A stretch of DNA of 20,186 bases, from contig JAVBNJ010000143.1 in assembly GCA_031551625.1 (NCBI GenBank), positions 1 through 20,186 on the forward strand. Reading direction: 5' to 3'. Below are positions 1 through 7,325 of the stretch, piece after piece. A model generated the notes under the pieces. The model was not told the DNA's origin and searched no databases. It saw only the letters and a list, made by a program, of their open reading frames with translations. Position 1 is the stretch's first letter; each line of letters starts with the position of its first letter. The DNA comes from JAVBNJ01 sp031551625. Lineage in GTDB: Bacteria; Bacteroidota; Bacteroidia; Bacteroidales; UBA932. The translations under genes and the position numbers were made by a program.

Positions 1-449
1 TCTGTTTTTATAATCGCTGTCATGTCCACATTTATCTGGACTATTTTCTTAGTTCTTGATTTCGGATTGGTCTTTTTGTCTACAGGAACAGTATCCATAA
101 TCAAACAGGCTTCTTGTATCTTTTTAGAGTCAATATTGTCTTTTTGCAAATTGTCCTTAAATCAAGCAGAAATCTCACCCAATATATATAACCTTACAGG
201 CGATTCATTATTGTTAAAATATAACTTATCTGTCAAAAAGTCCAACCGAATTTTTCCGCTTCCTATGTTTTGAATTTTTTCGATATCGTCGTTGGAAAGT
301 CGCCAACCTATAAACATATCGCAAAATATATCAGTATAATGTTTCAATCGTTTTCGTCTCATTGCGTTAGATCTTAAATTTTCTATAAGTTGTCAAAATT
401 CTCTCCACTTGAATTTTCGCATTATTTTGTCTACCGAGAATCTGTCCAT
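1..449 (-). pseudogene. Unknown protein gene, interrupted by two in-frame TGA codons, 3' end off the window
   Basis: A single minus-strand reading frame starts at an ATG at 447-449, preceded by an AG-rich stretch (AGAAAGG) that could serve as ribosome binding site. It runs to the left edge of the window, broken only by TGA at 393-395 and TGA at 162-164. The product reads as a plausible soluble, charged protein on both sides of each stop: MDRFSVDKIM at the start, HYTDIFCDMFIGWRLSNDD in the middle, and a lysine-rich helical part after the second stop that stays open for about 53 codons to the edge. Tryptophan would fit well at both TGA positions (EF-x-QLIENL and ISA-x-FKDNL), so two TGG to TGA transitions in a once intact gene are the simplest reading. 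I do not recognise the family. The region is more AT-rich than the core genes to the right. A shorter ORF from the ATG at 362 could still be translated. Alternatives are sequencing error or TGA recoding. Confidence 0.5.
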
Positions 450-467
450 TTGCCTTTCTCGCGAGTG

Positions 468-608
468 ACAACTAACGTTCCTGCGGCTGCTTTTCGGACG
501 GGTTTGTGGTACACAAAAGTATCCCATGAGACTAAAGCCGAAGCGGGCGACAAAAGTTCAATTACCGATTTCAGCCCGCTTGCAGGTAGGGCGCAAGCTA
601 GCAGTTGT
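468..608 (-). repeat. Multiply folded intergenic element resembling an integron attC site
   Basis: This 141-bp stretch contains several nested or adjacent inverted repeats: outer ACAACT 468-473 with AGTTGT 603-608, CCTGC 480-484 with GCAGG 582-586, TTCGG 493-497 with CCGAA 538-542, TTTGTG 503-508 with CACAAA 512-517, and a perfect AAGCGGGC 541-548 with GCCCGCTT 574-581. On the minus strand it follows the unknown gene at 598-1245, whose TAG stop lies inside it, and precedes the broken gene at 1-449. An imperfect palindrome starting at the end of a short unknown gene is how attC sites sit in integron cassettes. The canonical RYYYAAC/GTTRRRY core is not clearly matched, and only one copy is present, so the assignment is inferential. 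It could instead be a dispersed Bacteroidota repeat. Confidence 0.45.
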
Positions 609-1245
609 TTTTTTCGGTTGTAATCTTTTCTGCATTTTCAATCAAATACATTTGTCCGCTTTGCTTGGCTAATTCAATATAATTGTCTAAAAGTTTTGAA
701 TTAATTATTTTCAAAGAATGAAGAACTGCAATCTTTTGATATTCTTCCATTTGTCCATATTTGTTCTTGTTCCAAAATTTCTCCGCATAAAATTCTACTT
801 TTTCAGATTTCAGTTTTGCTAATTCCAGTAAAGAACGTCTATTCACATATTCGTCGTCATCGTTCACTAATTTTTCTAAAAATGCTAATGCCTTTTCCCT
901 ATCTGTCAACTTATAGAGTTGAACAGCCAACTGCCATTTGTCGTCTCTATGTCCATCAGCAATTGATTGTTCTGTTAGTATTGTCAAAAATTGGTTATCC
1001 AAAATGCGAGATAAATATCCGATCTCATTGTCTCTTGCGATGATATATAAAAGTCTGTTTTTCTGTTTCCCTGTCAGCTCGTTTGGATTTGCTATTGTAA
1101 TGAAATTTTCAAAGGATTTATAAATGTCATCCCAATTTTCATAGTTGCATTCCCATTCTCCGCCGATGTCATCTTGTGGTACATCAAACTGCGATTGAGC
1201 CCAATTGTCAAACCTGTCGATTTCAATAAATACTTTGTCTGTCAT
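598..1245 (-). CDS. Hypothetical protein, probably all-helical repeat (HEAT-like) fold
   Basis: I do not recognise this 215-residue protein. It has no signal peptide or membrane segment, so it is probably cytoplasmic. The N-terminal third is acidic with several Trp and Asp residues (FDNWAQSQFDVPQDD, WECNYENWDD). From about residue 90 the sequence is a run of short amphipathic helices with recurring Leu/Ala spacing (REKALAFLEKLV, NRRSLLELAKLKSEK, IAVLHSLKIINSK), which suggests a helical repeat scaffold like HEAT or TPR proteins. The ATG at 1245 is the only good start. The TAG stop lies within the folded element at 468-608, as expected if this gene and the element form one cassette. Its base composition is more AT-rich than that of tex next door, which fits acquisition from elsewhere. 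No function can be assigned. Confidence 0.6.
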   Translation of the reverse strand: MTDKVFIEIDRFDNWAQSQFDVPQDDIGGEWECNYENWDDIYKSFENFITIANPNELTGKQKNRLLYIIARDNEIGYLSRILDNQFLTILTEQSIADGHRDDKWQLAVQLYKLTDREKALAFLEKLVNDDDEYVNRRSLLELAKLKSEKVEFYAEKFWNKNKYGQMEEYQKIAVLHSLKIINSKLLDNYIELAKQSGQMYLIENAEKITTEKNNC

Positions 1246-1300
1246 ATATGTTCTGTTTAAATTGCTGCCAACTTTATTATGGCTTGCACTAATAGTCCTT

Positions 1301-1343
1301 TTGTTACAGCAAACATCCCGTTTTAGGATGATTGTTGTAACAA
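1301..1343 (-). terminator. Long hairpin directly downstream of tex
   Basis: TTGTTACAGCAAACATCC (1301-1318) pairs with GGATGATTGTTGTAACAA (1326-1343): 18 positions with one G-T pair and one mismatch, around a 7-base loop. It begins 10 bases past the tex stop codon, so a tex terminator is the simplest role. No T-run follows it on the minus strand, so it may instead be a structural boundary element at the edge of the AT-rich accessory flank. Confidence 0.45.
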
Positions 1344-1353
1344 GGAATAGTTG

Positions 1354-3492
1354 TTATTCGCTTTTAATGCCTTTCATCGTTAGCTGAATTCGTTTGCGAG
1401 CGATATCCACCTCTGTTACCTTTACCATTACATGCTGGTGAAGTTTCACTACGTCGTTGGGGTTCGATACATATTTATCGGCCAGTTGCGAAATGTGCAC
1501 CAGCCCGTCTTGCTTGACGCCCACATCGACAAAGGCGCCGAAGTTAGTGATATTGGTTACAATGCCGGGCAACACCATGCCGACCTGCAAATCATCGATG
1601 CTGAACACATCGGGCGAGAATTCGAATACTTTGGCCACCGTGCGCGGATCGCGTCCCGGTTTCGTAAGTTCGTTCATAATGTCGGTAAGCGTGGGCAAGC
1701 CAACAGTATTACTTACATAATTTTGGAGCACAATTTTTTTGCGCGCTTCTTCGCTGGCCAGCAGGTCGGTCACGCTTTGTTGCACATCGTGCGCCATGGT
1801 TTCTACTAATTTGTAGCGCTCGGGATGCACGGCGCTATTGTCGAGCGGATTTTCGGCATCGGGAATTCGCAAGAACCCGGCACATTGTTCGAATGCTTTC
1901 TCGCCAAGACGTTTCACTTTTTTCAGTTGTTCGCGCGAAGTAAAAGCGCCGTGTTCGGCCCGGTAGTCCACAATATTTTGTGCAAGCTGCGGACCGAGGC
2001 CCGATATGTAAGTCAGCAAATGTTTGCTGGCGGTGTTGAGGTTTACGCCCACTTTGTTTACGCAACTCTCTACCACCGTATCAAGGCGGTCTTTCAGTTT
2101 TGCTTGATCCACATCGTGCTGGTATTGACCCACGCCAATGGATTTCGGATCAATCTTGACCAGCTCGGCAAGCGGATCCATCAGGCGGCGGCCGATGGAG
2201 ATGGCGCCGCGCACGGTCACATCATAATCCGGGAACTCCTGCCGCGCAATAGGCGACGCGGAATAAACCGATGCACCATCTTCACTCACTACAAATACTT
2301 GTACTTTGTGCGGAAAGGCAATTTTCTGGATAAAATGCTCTGTCTCGCGGCTGGCAGTGCCGTTGCCAATAGCAATGGCCTGTATTTTATACGAATCGAC
2401 CAGTGACGTGATTTTACGCATGGCTGTGGCTCGTTCGTTCTGTGGCGGATGCGGATAAATAGTTTCGTTATGCAGCAAGTTGCCTTGTTCGTCGAGGCAC
2501 ACTACTTTGCAACCCGTGCGGTAGCCCGGGTCGAGTGCCAGTACGCGCTTTTGCCCCAGTGGCGACGAAAGCAGTAATTGGCGAAGGTTTTCTGCAAATA
2601 CGTTGATTGCTTCGTTGTCGGCTTTTTCTTTTTGCCAGTTAATCGTTTCCGTTTCGAGCGATGGCGATAGTAAACGTTTGTAAGCATCGGCTATCGCAAT
2701 TTCCATCTGCTCCGTGTTTACTGGGTTGCGAATAATAATGATACGTTCTATTGTTTCAATAGAACGTTCTTCGTCGGGAACTAATTTTATAGTTAACACA
2801 CCTTCGTTGTTGCCACGCAGCACGGCGAGGAACCGGTGCGAGGGGATACGCCGTAGTGCTTCATTATAATCAAAATAATCTTTGAATTTTACCCCTTCTT
2901 CTTCCTTTCCTTTTGCCACTTTCGAGTGCATGGTGGATTCGCGTTGGAAGAGGTGACGCAATGCGTCGCGCACTTGCGCATTCTCGCTTATTTGCTCGGC
3001 CACAATGTCGCGTGCACCGGCTAGTGCATCGTCAATCGTTTCGACCGTGTCGTTCAGAAATTTTTCGGCGGCGGCATCAAGGTTGGCGGTGCGCTGTTGC
3101 AGGATTAATTCGGCCAATGGTTCCAAGCCTTTTTCTTTGGCAATGGTGGCGCGAGTACGGCGTTTCGGGCGGTAGGGGAGGTACAGGTCTTCGAGTTCCG
3201 AAAGTACCGGGCACTTCTCAATTTGCATTTTCAATTCACCCGTTAGTTTTCCTTGCTCCTCAATAGATTTTAGGATAGCGGCCTTGCGTTCGTCGAGTTC
3301 TTCGTATTTGGCGGCCAGCATTTTTATTTCGGCCACCTGCACTTCGTCCAGGCTGCCTGTCATTTCTTTGCGGTAACGACTGATGAAAGGAATGGTTGCC
3401 CCATCGTTCAATAATTTCAATGTGTTCTCTACCTGCCAAGCAAGGGCATTGGTGGCTTTTGCAATCAGCTCAATATACTTGTTATTTAACAT
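1354..3492 (-). CDS. tex: Transcription accessory protein Tex (S1 RNA-binding)
   Basis: This is a 712-residue Tex protein, the bacterial counterpart of eukaryotic Spt6, a nucleic-acid-binding factor associated with transcription. The order of recognisable parts is typical: an N-terminal helical region with TIPFISRYRKEMTGSLDE (about 33-50), the Tex signature LEDLYLPYRPKRRTRATIAK (about 100-119), a YqgF/RNase H-like domain starting near VLALDPGYRTG (about 325-345), helix-hairpin-helix segments (YISGLGPQLAQNIVDYR and VKRLGEKAFEQCAGFLRI), and a C-terminal S1 domain (about 637-707, GIVTNITNFGAFVDVGV...DGLVHISQL). Full length for the family. I chose the ATG at 3492 (MLNNKYIELI): an earlier in-frame ATG at 3549 would add 19 residues encoded by an intergenic fold-back repeat and unlike Tex N-termini. 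It stands alone on the minus strand, with a long hairpin after its stop. Confidence 0.95.
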   Translation of the reverse strand: MLNNKYIELIAKATNALAWQVENTLKLLNDGATIPFISRYRKEMTGSLDEVQVAEIKMLAAKYEELDERKAAILKSIEEQGKLTGELKMQIEKCPVLSELEDLYLPYRPKRRTRATIAKEKGLEPLAELILQQRTANLDAAAEKFLNDTVETIDDALAGARDIVAEQISENAQVRDALRHLFQRESTMHSKVAKGKEEEGVKFKDYFDYNEALRRIPSHRFLAVLRGNNEGVLTIKLVPDEERSIETIERIIIIRNPVNTEQMEIAIADAYKRLLSPSLETETINWQKEKADNEAINVFAENLRQLLLSSPLGQKRVLALDPGYRTGCKVVCLDEQGNLLHNETIYPHPPQNERATAMRKITSLVDSYKIQAIAIGNGTASRETEHFIQKIAFPHKVQVFVVSEDGASVYSASPIARQEFPDYDVTVRGAISIGRRLMDPLAELVKIDPKSIGVGQYQHDVDQAKLKDRLDTVVESCVNKVGVNLNTASKHLLTYISGLGPQLAQNIVDYRAEHGAFTSREQLKKVKRLGEKAFEQCAGFLRIPDAENPLDNSAVHPERYKLVETMAHDVQQSVTDLLASEEARKKIVLQNYVSNTVGLPTLTDIMNELTKPGRDPRTVAKVFEFSPDVFSIDDLQVGMVLPGIVTNITNFGAFVDVGVKQDGLVHISQLADKYVSNPNDVVKLHQHVMVKVTEVDIARKRIQLTMKGIKSE

Positions 3493-3506
3493 ATCAATTA
3501 CTTTTT

Positions 3507-3672
3507 TTAGCCACAAATTACACGAAGTTAATACGAAAAAATGCAGCATTGAGACACTAAAATAAAAATTACACGAATTGTTTGCTTGCGCAAAATAGAG
3601 CTTGTCCTATCAATTTGTGTGCTTTCGTCCGGTGTCTCAATGTGTATCTCATTAGTGTCAATTCGTGGCTAA
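3507..3672. repeat. 166-bp nested fold-back element between the CLC gene and tex
   Basis: Three sets of inverted arms nest inside one another: TTAGCCAC 3507-3514 with GTGGCTAA 3665-3672 (the match continues imperfectly through AAATTACAC and GTGTCAATT), ATTGAGACAC 3548-3557 with GTGTCTCAAT 3632-3641 (perfect), and ACACGAATTG 3571-3580 with CAATTTGTGT 3611-3620 (one mismatch). No ORF of its own. The words resemble dispersed Bacteroidota repeats ending in TTCGTGGCTAA, an identification from memory. It fills almost the whole gap between the two minus-strand genes. Confidence 0.7.
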
Positions 3673-3693
3673 CTGTTCTCTGTGGTTAAATGG

Positions 3694-5469
3694 TTATTCG
3701 TACGAAAATTCTTGCAGTTGTTGCCGGTAGGCCGAGAATATTTTTGATTTGGATACAAAGCCTACATACTTGCCTTCTTTGTCGAGTACGGGCAGGTTCC
3801 ATGCGCCGGTTTGCTCGAATTTGTCGAGAACCGAATCCATGCTTTCGTCGGAAGATACGCTGGCCGGTACGGGTTGCATGATATTCCGCACGTAGGTGGT
3901 TGTATAACGTTCGCGTTCGAACATGATACTGCGGATATCGTCGAGCAATACAATGCCGAGTAGCTTATTGTTTTTGTCGACCACGGGAAAGAGGTTACGA
4001 CACGATTGCGAAATAATTTTGACCAGTTCGCCAAGCGTGTTATCGGGTGCTATGGTATTAAAATCTTTTTCAATAAGGGAATCAATTTGGAGTAATGTGA
4101 GAATCGCTTTGTCCTTGTCATGCGTGATGAGTTCGCCTTTAGCCGCCAAGCGCTTGGTGTAAATAGAATGTTTTTCGAAACCGCGGATGGTGGCGAACGA
4201 AAGTGCGGAAGTAAGCATCAGCGGCATCAATAATCCATAGCCGCCCGTAATTTCGGCAATGAGGAAGATGGCTGTAAGCGGCGCCTGCATCACGCCGGCC
4301 ATCATACCGGCCATGCCCACAAGTGCAAAGTTGGCTTCAGGCACGGTGTGGAAACCACTCATGTTACTCAGTCGCGCCACACTGAAACCGGCCATACCTC
4401 CCATAAACAGGGTAGGTCCGAATGTGCCGCCCACGCCGCCGCCACTGTTGGTAAACGACATTGACAGTATCTTGAACAAGAATACGCCGGCGCAGAATAG
4501 AAGAATGAACCAGCTTTTTCCTTCGAGCGAACTGAATATGGTAACACCGATTGCTTCGGTAGCATTGTTGTTGAGAAAAGCGGAAAGCGAGTCGTAGCCT
4601 TCCCCGTAGAGTGGCGGAAAAATATAAATGAGAATACCTAATCCCAATGCGCAAAAGATCCATCGGTGGAGTGGCTTGCTAATCCGTTTCAATTGTTTCT
4701 CGGCAAATAGGGTAGCACGTGTAAAGTAAAGCGATGCAAAGCCGCAGAATACGCCGAGCAGAAGGTAGTAGGGAATATTGGCCATCGAAAAAGGCTCGAT
4801 ACTGTTGGTAAAAGCAACAGTATTTCCCAATAGTAGATAGGATACGGCCGTGGCTGTTACACTCGATACCATGAGCGGAAGGACGAACGTCATGGTAAGG
4901 TCGAACATCAGGATTTCCAACGTGAACACAATGCCTGCCAGCGGCGCCTTGAAAATGCCTGCTACGGCCCCGGCTGCTCCACAGCCCAGCAACAGTGCAA
5001 TGTGCCGTTCTTTCAGTTTAAGCGCTTGTCCAATGTTCGAACCGATGGCGGCGCCGGTGTGCACAATAGGCGCTTCGGCTCCTACCGATCCCCCGAACCC
5101 GATGGTGATGGCGCTGGCTACCATTGATGTCCAGGTGTTGTGCCGTTTAATTTGCGAATTCTTGCGTGAAATAGCATACAGGATTTTGGTTACCCCGTGG
5201 CTGATGTCATCTTTCACCACGTAGCGCACAAATAGCAACGCGAGCAGCATGCCCACGCCGGGATACACGAGATACAACAGGCTTTCGGTGCTATTAGCAA
5301 ACCAACTGATGAGCGCCCGCTGGATAAAGTGAATTGAATTTTTGAGCAGCACAGCTGCCAATCCACTCAACAAGCCCACAGCGAGCGCCAGCAACAGTGT
5401 CAATTGGCGGTCGGGGAGGCGGGAGAGCCGCTCACTCAGGCGTTGGATGAGGAGTGCAAAGTGCTTCAT
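3694..5469 (-). CDS. CLC-family chloride channel/transporter with C-terminal CBS pair
   Basis: This 591-residue inner-membrane protein belongs to the CLC family, which moves chloride and related anions. The membrane part (about 20-445) shows the helix D region DDISHGVTK (Ser90 in place of GSGIP), the gating-glutamate motif GGSVGAEAP (Glu132), AGIFKAPLAGIVFTLEILM (170-188), the filter segment GGVGGTFGPTLFMGG near 344-358, and Tyr437 (HSIYTKRL) at the place of the inner-gate tyrosine. Two CBS domains follow (about 466-520 and 529-585), which often bind adenine nucleotides. The position matching the proton glutamate of E. coli ClC-ec1 (E203) is Ile186, so proton coupling may be absent or altered. 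The ATG at 5469 is five bases after a TACCTTTG promoter box, implying an almost leaderless mRNA. Divergent from the uronate operon. Confidence 0.9.
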   Translation of the reverse strand: MKHFALLIQRLSERLSRLPDRQLTLLLALAVGLLSGLAAVLLKNSIHFIQRALISWFANSTESLLYLVYPGVGMLLALLFVRYVVKDDISHGVTKILYAISRKNSQIKRHNTWTSMVASAITIGFGGSVGAEAPIVHTGAAIGSNIGQALKLKERHIALLLGCGAAGAVAGIFKAPLAGIVFTLEILMFDLTMTFVLPLMVSSVTATAVSYLLLGNTVAFTNSIEPFSMANIPYYLLLGVFCGFASLYFTRATLFAEKQLKRISKPLHRWIFCALGLGILIYIFPPLYGEGYDSLSAFLNNNATEAIGVTIFSSLEGKSWFILLFCAGVFLFKILSMSFTNSGGGVGGTFGPTLFMGGMAGFSVARLSNMSGFHTVPEANFALVGMAGMMAGVMQAPLTAIFLIAEITGGYGLLMPLMLTSALSFATIRGFEKHSIYTKRLAAKGELITHDKDKAILTLLQIDSLIEKDFNTIAPDNTLGELVKIISQSCRNLFPVVDKNNKLLGIVLLDDIRSIMFERERYTTTYVRNIMQPVPASVSSDESMDSVLDKFEQTGAWNLPVLDKEGKYVGFVSKSKIFSAYRQQLQEFSYE

Positions 5470-5474
5470 TTGTG

Positions 5475-5482
5475 CAAAGGTA
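5475..5482 (-). promoter_or_regulatory. -7 promoter box of the CLC gene
   Basis: On the minus strand the sequence is TACCTTTG, a full match to the Bacteroidota -7 consensus TAnnTTTG. The start codon of the CLC gene lies five bases downstream, so transcription would begin at or next to the ATG. No clear TTTG -33 element is seen upstream. Confidence 0.55.
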
Positions 5483-5790
5483 CATATTTTTTCTTAGTTA
5501 AGGTGAAGAACGAGCTCCATGTTAAGGAGGGGAACAATTATCAATAAATAGATCTGGTGATCAGAAAAATGTGTAGTTCTGTAGTGCTAATGCTTTAAGA
5601 AATATTTCAGGAGTACTAGATCGCGATAGCGGTGTGTGTTCTTGTGTGAATGGTTAATGCCTTCACAACTTCTTGGTATGTTGTACCTCATAGTACCTCG
5701 ATATTTATATAGTCGTTAGCCACGGGAAAGTCACACCGTATGCGTAGCGAAAGTTGGCCAAAGATTCTAAAAAATTAGCGAGGTTGCATG

Positions 5791-5827
5791 GATGTGCTGT
5801 ACACATCGGTAGAATTTTCTACCTTTG
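5791..5827 (+). promoter_or_regulatory. Tandem palindromes overlapping a -7 promoter box (candidate operator)
   Basis: GATGTG 5791-5796 and CACATC 5802-5807 form one perfect palindrome around CTGTA. GGTAGAA 5808-5814 and TTCTACC 5817-5823 form a second one directly abutting it. The second palindrome overlaps the -7 box TACCTTTG at 5820-5827, about 30 bases before the MFS start codon. A repressor bound there would block RNA polymerase, so substrate-controlled repression of the uronate operon is a reasonable inference. No regulator gene lies nearby in this window. Confidence 0.55.
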
Positions 5828-5858
5828 ATGCAGCTTTAAATTTTAATCCTGAAAGATT

Positions 5859-7307
5859 ATGAAACAAACCAATGCTGCGGTCAGAATGAGCAACTACCGA
5901 TGGGTTATTTGTACCATGCTCTTCTTTGCTACTACTATCAACTACCTCGACCGGCAAGTGCTGTCGCTTACGTGGGGCGATTTTATTTCCCCCGAGTTTC
6001 ATTGGACCAATAACGACTACGGCACCATTACCGCATTATTTTCTATTTTCTATGCGGTAAGCATGCTATTTGCAGGCCGCTTTGTCGATTGGCTCGACAC
6101 CAAAAAAGGTTTCCTCTGGGCTATTGGTATATGGTCGTTTGGCGCCGTGCTGCATGCATTTTGCGGTATTGCCACTTCGGGAATCCTCACCGGTAACTGG
6201 TTTGTCGGCTTCGAAGGCGCACGCCACGCTATCGCCACAGTCGACACCGTTGCCAAGATTGTGAACGTAAGTGTCATCCTGTTTATCTTTGCCCGCTTGG
6301 TGCTGGCGGTAGGCGAGGCCGGCAACTTCCCGGCGGCCATTAAGGCTACTGCCGAATATTTTCCGAAGAAGGACCGCGCTTTTGCTACCAGTATTTTCAA
6401 TGCCGGAGCAACTGTCGGCGCATTGGCAGCGCCTGTTTCTATTCCATTTATTGCGCGTGCATGGGGCTGGGAGGCCGCATTTATCGTGATTGGCGCCCTC
6501 GGTTTTGTGTGGATGGGCTTTTGGGTATTTGTTTATAAAAAACCTGAAGTGCACCCGAAAGTGAATTCGGCAGAACTGCATTATATCCAGCAGGACAAAG
6601 AATCGCATAACATCACAGAAGAAAAAGTAGAAGCGGGACAAGCAAAAAAAATGTCGTTTTTCGACTGCTTCCGCCACAAACAAACATGGGCATTTGCATT
6701 TGGTAAATTCATGACCGATGGTGTCTGGTGGTTCTACTTGTTTTGGACGCCGGCCTATCTCAAGTCTGTGTACCACATGAGTGCCACCGACTCGGCATTG
6801 CCGCTGTTTGTACTCTACATGATTACCCTGCTTTCGATTATCGGAGGATGGTTGCCCAGCTATTTTGTCGATAAAAAAGGAATGAATCCCTATGCCGGCC
6901 GTATGAAAGCCATGTTGATATTTGCCTTTTTCCCGCTGCTGGCGTTGCTTGCCCAGCCATTAGGCGATTACTCGTATTGGTTTCCGGTAATTATTATTGG
7001 CATTGCCGGTGCTGCCCACCAATCGTGGTCGGCCAATATTTTTTCGACAGTAGGCGATATGTTTCCCAAAACGGCGATTGCTACTGTTACCGGAATCGGA
7101 GGTATGGCAGGAGGGGTTGGCTCATTCATTATTAACAAAAGTTCGGGGGTGCTGTTCGATCATGCCGCCGAAACACAAATGGCATTCTTTGGCTTCCATG
7201 GTGCAGAAGCCGGCTATTTCATTATCTTCTCGGTATGCGCCGTAGTTTACCTCATTGGATGGACGGTCATGAAATCGCTGGTGCCGAAATATAAACCGGT
7301 ACAGTAG
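5859..7307 (+). CDS. MFS transporter, hexuronate transporter (ExuT)-like, ACS family
   Basis: This 482-residue major facilitator protein probably has 12 membrane segments and imports an anionic sugar. The first segment carries the NYLDRQVLSLTWGDF signature typical of the anion:cation symporter group, which includes hexuronate and glucarate/galactarate carriers. Other supports are the AGRFVDWLDTKKG loop between segments 2 and 3, the VGEAGNFPAAIKATAEYFPKK segment near 4, and the long hydrophilic central loop around residues 225-265. Uronate as substrate is an inference strengthened by the dehydrogenase and DUF4861 genes just downstream (18-base gap to the first). The start at 5859 follows a weak AAAG site; Met9 (MSNYRW) is an alternative. 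It is the first gene of the operon and carries the palindromic operator-like region upstream. Confidence 0.85.
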   Translation: MKQTNAAVRMSNYRWVICTMLFFATTINYLDRQVLSLTWGDFISPEFHWTNNDYGTITALFSIFYAVSMLFAGRFVDWLDTKKGFLWAIGIWSFGAVLHAFCGIATSGILTGNWFVGFEGARHAIATVDTVAKIVNVSVILFIFARLVLAVGEAGNFPAAIKATAEYFPKKDRAFATSIFNAGATVGALAAPVSIPFIARAWGWEAAFIVIGALGFVWMGFWVFVYKKPEVHPKVNSAELHYIQQDKESHNITEEKVEAGQAKKMSFFDCFRHKQTWAFAFGKFMTDGVWWFYLFWTPAYLKSVYHMSATDSALPLFVLYMITLLSIIGGWLPSYFVDKKGMNPYAGRMKAMLIFAFFPLLALLAQPLGDYSYWFPVIIIGIAGAAHQSWSANIFSTVGDMFPKTAIATVTGIGGMAGGVGSFIINKSSGVLFDHAAETQMAFFGFHGAEAGYFIIFSVCAVVYLIGWTVMKSLVPKYKPVQ

Positions 7308-7325
7308 TTTATAATTGTAAATTAT

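Larger units (their letters stand above)
5470..5858. other. Divergent intergenic region between the CLC gene and the MFS transporter
   Basis: These 389 bases contain promoter-like sequence at both ends: the CLC promoter at 5475-5482 and the palindromes plus -7 box of the MFS operon at 5791-5827. Between about 5490 and 5780 I see no ORF with coding character, no tRNA-like cloverleaf and no long inverted repeat, only short AT-rich sequence. Confidence 0.6.

Noticed and set aside
1..449. TGA read as tryptophan throughout this genome (alternative genetic code)
   Set aside because: ruvX ends in TGA at its expected family length, and no other gene in the window has an internal TGA; decay of one gene is simpler.
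1825..2406. 193-residue plus-strand ORF inside tex
   Set aside because: Antisense to conserved Tex domains; long open shadow frames are expected opposite GC-biased codons.
5490..5780. Possible tRNA or small RNA gene in the CLC/MFS gap
   Set aside because: No cloverleaf, no T-arm-like GTTCRA stretch in suitable context and no terminator hairpin were found.
6066..6776. 236-residue minus-strand ORF inside the MFS transporter gene
   Set aside because: It lies wholly antisense to a well-supported transporter, and its composition (many Cys, His and Lys, no family motifs) is that of a shadow frame.
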